Shown here in pieces: positions 60,963 to 64,000 of a DNA stretch of 64,000 nt; the stretch's first letter is position 1, and the number at the start of each line of letters is the position of its first letter. Both the position numbers and the translations under genes were made by a program. This stretch comes from Lachnospiraceae bacterium XBB1006 (GTDB taxonomy: Bacteria; Bacillota; Clostridia; Lachnospirales; Lachnospiraceae). The stretch is from assembly GCA_900115795.1 (NCBI GenBank), contig FOXT01000009.1, positions 1 through 64,000 of the forward strand, given 5' to 3'. The notes beneath the pieces were generated by a model. That model was not told the DNA's origin and made no database searches. It saw only the letters and a list, made by a program, of their open reading frames with translations.

Positions 60963-61504
60963 AAACAACCATCATATCATTTAGTTCTAGACAAAACGGA
61001 AATTGCGCGCAGATAGCACGAAGAATTCAATCACTGGTGAAGGAGCCGGTTTTATTCGATTTTTCGGAACTGGATATTCACCCTTGCGGGAAATGCAATT
61101 ATGAATGTTTTAATGAGCGGGAAAAATGTCCCTACATGCAGGACGCGGAATACGGCATGCTGGAGGCTATCACGCAGAGTGCGATGGTCTATTTTGTCTT
61201 GCCTAATTATTGTGATTATCCTTGCGCGAATTATTTTATCTTCAACGAACGCAGCCAATGCTTCTTTCAGGGAAAGCCGGAGGTACTTGACCTTTATGAA
61301 AAAGTCCCCAAAAGAAGCATTGTTGTCAGCAATACCAATGAGACGAACTTTGTGACTGCGTTGTCCTATCAAACCGCAGATGCGCCCGATGTTTTGTTTT
61401 TATCGGCAAAAAGCTATGGTAAAAGGAGCATCTCAGGCGATTTGCTGTCAAGTGAAAAAGCGGTGGCTGACCTTACGGCGTTTGTAAAGGCAAAAGATGC
61501 TTAA
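60959..61504 (+). CDS. Flavodoxin-like NAD(P)H-dependent FMN reductase
   Basis: 181 residues with a flavodoxin-like fold: ISFSSRQNGNCAQIARRI (FMN phosphate loop, residues 5-22), then a Cys-rich segment CGKCNYECFNEREKC and VYFVLPNYCDYPCANYF. Cysteines close to the flavin site are typical of iron-sulfur flavoprotein-like relatives, but the spacing here does not fit a clear cluster motif. Start overlaps the GNAT stop (ATGA). Confidence 0.75.
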   Translation: MKTTIISFSSRQNGNCAQIARRIQSLVKEPVLFDFSELDIHPCGKCNYECFNEREKCPYMQDAEYGMLEAITQSAMVYFVLPNYCDYPCANYFIFNERSQCFFQGKPEVLDLYEKVPKRSIVVSNTNETNFVTALSYQTADAPDVLFLSAKSYGKRSISGDLLSSEKAVADLTAFVKAKDA

Positions 61505-61641
61505 TGAATACGTCATCCTCATTCAATTCTTTAAATAATCCATTCCATAAATTGTTTGAGACGGGTGCTTGTGTCGCAAGTACCCAGTTGTTTTGGATAA
61601 AGGTCTTGTATGAATATCTCGAAAGAACAGAAGATTGTAGA

Positions 61642-61672
61642 AAATAAAAAGCCGTGGCTAAGAAACCACGGC
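61642..61672 (-). terminator. Terminator of the PD-(D/E)XK nuclease gene
   Basis: GCCGTGG-ctaagaaa-CCACGGC; on the minus strand it is followed by TTTTTATTTT, so it serves the minus-strand gene at 61714. The + strand side has only AAATAG. Confidence 0.85.
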
Positions 61673-61713
61673 AAATAGAGTTCTGAAATCTTGCTAAATT
61701 GCAATAGATGAAG

Positions 61714-62832
61714 TTAAAACGCGTCGGTTTTAGATTGCTTTTCTAACGTATTTAGTCGTGCCTCCATTTCTTCTAGTCTTTTCTTGGCATCATCAAGTTG
61801 TTTGAAAGCGTCATCACGAAGTTTGAAAGCGTCATCACGAAGTTTGAAAGCGTCATCACGAAGTTTACAAGCATCATCAAGTTGTTTGAAAGCGTCATCA
61901 CGTTGTTGAAAGGCGTCATCACGCTCTTTGAAGGCAATGTCCCGCTCACGCTTTACTTCGTCCACAAACAGAAGCATACTATTTTCATCCATTTCCTTTA
62001 ATATCTTTGAAAACATGTTGCATACCTCCTCTGGTTTATGTAAATAGTTGGCAGTTTCTTTGTAGATGTCGGCTAGCCAGGGATAATCACGGATAACCGT
62101 ATCAATATCCGAAACATTTTCTGTTGTAAGAAACTTTAACCATCCATTTAACGAGTTTACTTCTCTACTTTTAGTATAGGCGTGATTCTTGAAAATATCA
62201 AGGTTAATAATTGCAAATTCTTGTAACAAGGTAAGCTGAATCCCACTGTCGAATGTGACTTTACCACGATGAATATAGGTGTCAGCGAATTCAGGATCGG
62301 TATACGGAGATTTGGATGTTTCGTAAAGAATAATGGTGTAGACCTTGTTGACATCGCGATAGTCAAACGATTTTGATTGACTCTTTTTCTTGGCGGCATG
62401 ATACTCCTGCATCAGGGCGTCTGCGGAATAGCAACTGATGCGTTGGTCCGGGAATCCAGAGGCGTATTTTTGGATTTCTACATTTGCACGAGACCCATCA
62501 TCTAACCGGACAAGAATATCCATGATAATAACACTTTTTCCGTCGTGTAGGACGTGTTCTACGGGAATGGCGGCGACCACTTCAACGTCGCGGCCAAGAA
62601 TTGCACTTAAGAAGCTGGACAAGCGCTCTGGATGGGTGTCGGGATTAAATACCATTTTGAAAAACGGATCATAGGTGAAAGGTAAGGTTTTCTTACCGGT
62701 CATGCAATCCAGCAATCGCTGTTTCCAAAATGAGTGCATGCCCGTTACCTCACGGGATAGGTCTGCATTTGGTGTTAAATAAGCATAAAAGTCCTCTTCG
62801 GATGCAAAATATGGGTGTTTTTCAGTTTTCAT
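61714..62832 (-). CDS. PD-(D/E)XK nuclease family transposase (Rpn-like) with repeat tail
   Basis: 372 residues. The N-terminal two thirds match the Rpn/PDDEXK-transposase family: TYDPFFKMVFNPDTHPERLSSFLSAIL, then IIMDILVRLDDGSRANVEIQ (Asp and Glu-x-Gln of the nuclease core) and FPDQRISCYSADAL. The C-terminus (about 296-350) is a run of seven-residue units R/L-D-D-A-F-K-x, highly charged and probably a coiled coil. No inverted repeats or target duplications are seen at its ends, so I do not call it an active transposable element. The start follows an AAGGAGTT site on the minus strand. Confidence 0.9.
   Translation of the reverse strand: MKTEKHPYFASEEDFYAYLTPNADLSREVTGMHSFWKQRLLDCMTGKKTLPFTYDPFFKMVFNPDTHPERLSSFLSAILGRDVEVVAAIPVEHVLHDGKSVIIMDILVRLDDGSRANVEIQKYASGFPDQRISCYSADALMQEYHAAKKKSQSKSFDYRDVNKVYTIILYETSKSPYTDPEFADTYIHRGKVTFDSGIQLTLLQEFAIINLDIFKNHAYTKSREVNSLNGWLKFLTTENVSDIDTVIRDYPWLADIYKETANYLHKPEEVCNMFSKILKEMDENSMLLFVDEVKRERDIAFKERDDAFQQRDDAFKQLDDACKLRDDAFKLRDDAFKLRDDAFKQLDDAKKRLEEMEARLNTLEKQSKTDAF
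61795..61950. repeat. 21-bp tandem repeats inside the nuclease gene
   Basis: GTTTGAAAGCGTCATCACG-type units recur about eight times every 21 bases, encoding the R-D-D-A-F-K-x heptads on the minus strand. The middle copies are identical over long stretches, so the number is likely to vary between strains by slippage. Confidence 0.88.
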
Positions 62833-63060
62833 AAATCATATAACTCCTTCTTTTGTTAAAATTCGATTGATTGTTGTAAGAAAATCTTACTTGAAAAATA
62901 GAAACGTGCGGCCGCACGAATGTGAGGGGGATACCCTCGCAATGATGGCATTCATGATAACACGAAAATCGGCTTGCGTCAAGTGGCACAGTTGCATTAA
63001 AATGGTCTTAGTTTATTTTGGAAGGGAGATGGTTTCAAATGAACAGAGAGGAGGAACGAA
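62833..63060 (+). other. Intergenic stretch before the last GNATs
   Basis: 228 bases between divergent genes. A perfect 14-bp palindrome, CGTGCGGCCGCACG, lies at 62905-62918. No promoter pair is clear enough to call, and a 65-codon frame here has no support. Confidence 0.4.
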
Positions 63061-63609
63061 ATGAGAATCGAGCAGCGAGAAATTGTACTAAAAACCGGTG
63101 AAACCGTTGTTATTCGAAGTGCGAAGCCAGAGGAAGCCGAGAAGATACGAAAGCTTCGGGAAACGACAAGTGCGGAAACACATTTTATGGCAAGAGAGCC
63201 GGAGGATGGGCAGATGGATCGGGAGCGAATCCGTAGTATTACAGAGGCGGTTTATAATAGTGAAAAGGATTTTTATGTCACGGCGTTTCTTGGAGAGGAA
63301 GTAATCGGTGATTTAGGCGTAGTGATGATTCGCCCGCAAATCAAATTCCGTCATCGCGCGTATCTGGGCATGTCGATTTTGCAAAAATATACCAGCATGG
63401 GGCTTGGCAGTGTGATGATGGAAACAGCGATTGAGCAGGCGAAAAAGAATGGTTTTGAGCAAGTGGAGTTGGGCGTATTTGAAGATAACGAAAAAGCCAG
63501 AGGCTTATACAAAAAGTTCGGCTTCAAAGAGTATGGTGTAAATCCGCGGGCTTTTAAACTTCCGGATGGAAGCTATCACGATGAAATAATTATGATGAGA
63601 CTGTTATAA
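63061..63609 (+). CDS. GNAT acetyltransferase
   Basis: 182 residues with AGAGGAGG 5 bases upstream. Core: YLGMSILQKYTSMGLGSVMMETAIEQAKK (acetyl-CoA loop) and GVFEDNEKARGLYKKFGFKEYG. The pattern TSAETHFMAREPED early on is typical of PhnO/RimI-like GNATs of Firmicutes. Substrate unknown. Confidence 0.92.
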   Translation: MRIEQREIVLKTGETVVIRSAKPEEAEKIRKLRETTSAETHFMAREPEDGQMDRERIRSITEAVYNSEKDFYVTAFLGEEVIGDLGVVMIRPQIKFRHRAYLGMSILQKYTSMGLGSVMMETAIEQAKKNGFEQVELGVFEDNEKARGLYKKFGFKEYGVNPRAFKLPDGSYHDEIIMMRLL

Positions 63610-63628
63610 GAAAAGGGATGGAAGAAGC

Positions 63629-64000
63629 ATGAATAGTTACGTGAGAACTGCCGAGCGAGCAGATTACAACGCAGTTAAACGAATTATGCATCAAGTTCAG
63701 CAGATGCATGTGGACTGGAGACCGGATATTTACAGGACGAACGACAATCTGATTTCGGAAGAAATTTTTTCACTGATGGTGGAAAGTGGAAATCTGTTTG
63801 TTGCGGAAGATGAGGGAAATGTGGTTGGCGTGATGGAAGTGGCGTATAAGCATACGGAAAGTCCGTCGCATGTGACGCGGGAGGTTGTTTTTGTAGATAG
63901 TATGGCAGTGGATGCGGAATACCGGGGAAGGGGAATCGGACATTTATTCTTTGAAAAAGTAAAAGAATTAAAGACGGTCGCCGGTGCGGATGCAATTGAG
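63629..64000 (+). CDS. GNAT acetyltransferase, cut by the window end
   Basis: 124 codons visible from the ATG at 63629. Core: FVDSMAVDAEYRGRGIGHLFFEKVKEL, the acetyl-CoA loop R-G-R-G-I-G. GGGATGGAAG lies upstream. It starts 20 bases after the previous GNAT. The 3' end is outside the window. Confidence 0.88.
   Translation, partial: MNSYVRTAERADYNAVKRIMHQVQQMHVDWRPDIYRTNDNLISEEIFSLMVESGNLFVAEDEGNVVGVMEVAYKHTESPSHVTREVVFVDSMAVDAEYRGRGIGHLFFEKVKELKTVAGADAIE

Noticed and set aside
61714-62832. Active transposon
   Set aside because: The family name contains transposase, but no terminal inverted repeats or target duplications are visible around it.
46000-64000. Prophage or integrative element
   Set aside because: No integrase, portal, terminase, relaxase or tRNA attachment site was seen in the window.

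Overview
The window looks like chromosomal DNA of a low-to-moderate G+C Gram-positive anaerobe, most likely a gut or rumen member of the Lachnospiraceae. I base this on the strong AGGAGG ribosome sites, a bacitracin-type two-component/ABC module, a cellobiose phosphorylase very like the clostridial enzyme, a flavodiiron protein, a DUF4358 lipoprotein and a TetM-like/YacP fusion. The placement is inference; there is no rRNA or tRNA gene to anchor it. I found no prophage, no insertion-sequence transposase and no CRISPR array.

Layout. 1-3.9 kb: a structured leader, a FecB/BtuF-type metal-chelate (corrinoid, haem or siderophore) ABC importer and a DUF554 membrane protein. 3.9-16.2 kb: glutamate racemase, then a nine-gene cell-surface assembly locus. 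That locus has a TagH-like ABC ATPase at one end and its TagG-like permease at the other. Between them lie a CDP-glycerol glycerophosphotransferase, three ATP-grasp proteins (one a triple repeat with two degenerate copies), a nucleotidyltransferase and two secreted NlpC/P60 hydrolases. It is the best candidate in the window for an undescribed system: an exported polyol-phosphate-type polymer modified by ATP-grasp ligases and processed or anchored by NlpC/P60 enzymes. 16.2-21 kb: a 19-bp tandem duplication, a 113-bp multi-arm palindromic element, then a complete BceRS-BceAB-type antimicrobial-peptide sensing and resistance module with a perfect TCTTACA-N4-TGTAAGA operator.

21.2-30.5 kb: a TetR-controlled glycan operon (GH2, a GT-B-fold protein of unknown function, GPH symporter, GH36, GH5). 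30.5-38.7 kb: cellobiose phosphorylase on the minus strand, divergent from a complete sugar ABC importer and a LacI regulator, with three LacI-type boxes in the shared promoter region. 38.8-45.9 kb: flavodiiron protein, membrane-anchored transglutaminase-like protein, DUF4358 lipoprotein, an EF-G/TetM-like GTPase fused to a YacP/Rae1-type NYN nuclease, and tryptophanyl-tRNA synthetase.

46-64 kb is an accessory region of a different character. It begins with a HipA-like kinase and a DUF2442/HTH partner behind an operator-promoter made of two palindromes, with a third palindrome at the far end. It continues with many GNAT acetyltransferases and fragments of GNATs (at least ten), small regulators, HAD phosphatases and broken genes: an asnS remnant, a frameshifted cytidine deaminase, a frameshifted membrane protein and a deletion-derived GNAT copy. 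It also holds a 62-bp-period tandem repeat array and a PD-(D/E)XK (Rpn-like) nuclease with a 7-residue repeat tail. This part looks like a zone of repeated acquisition, duplication and decay.
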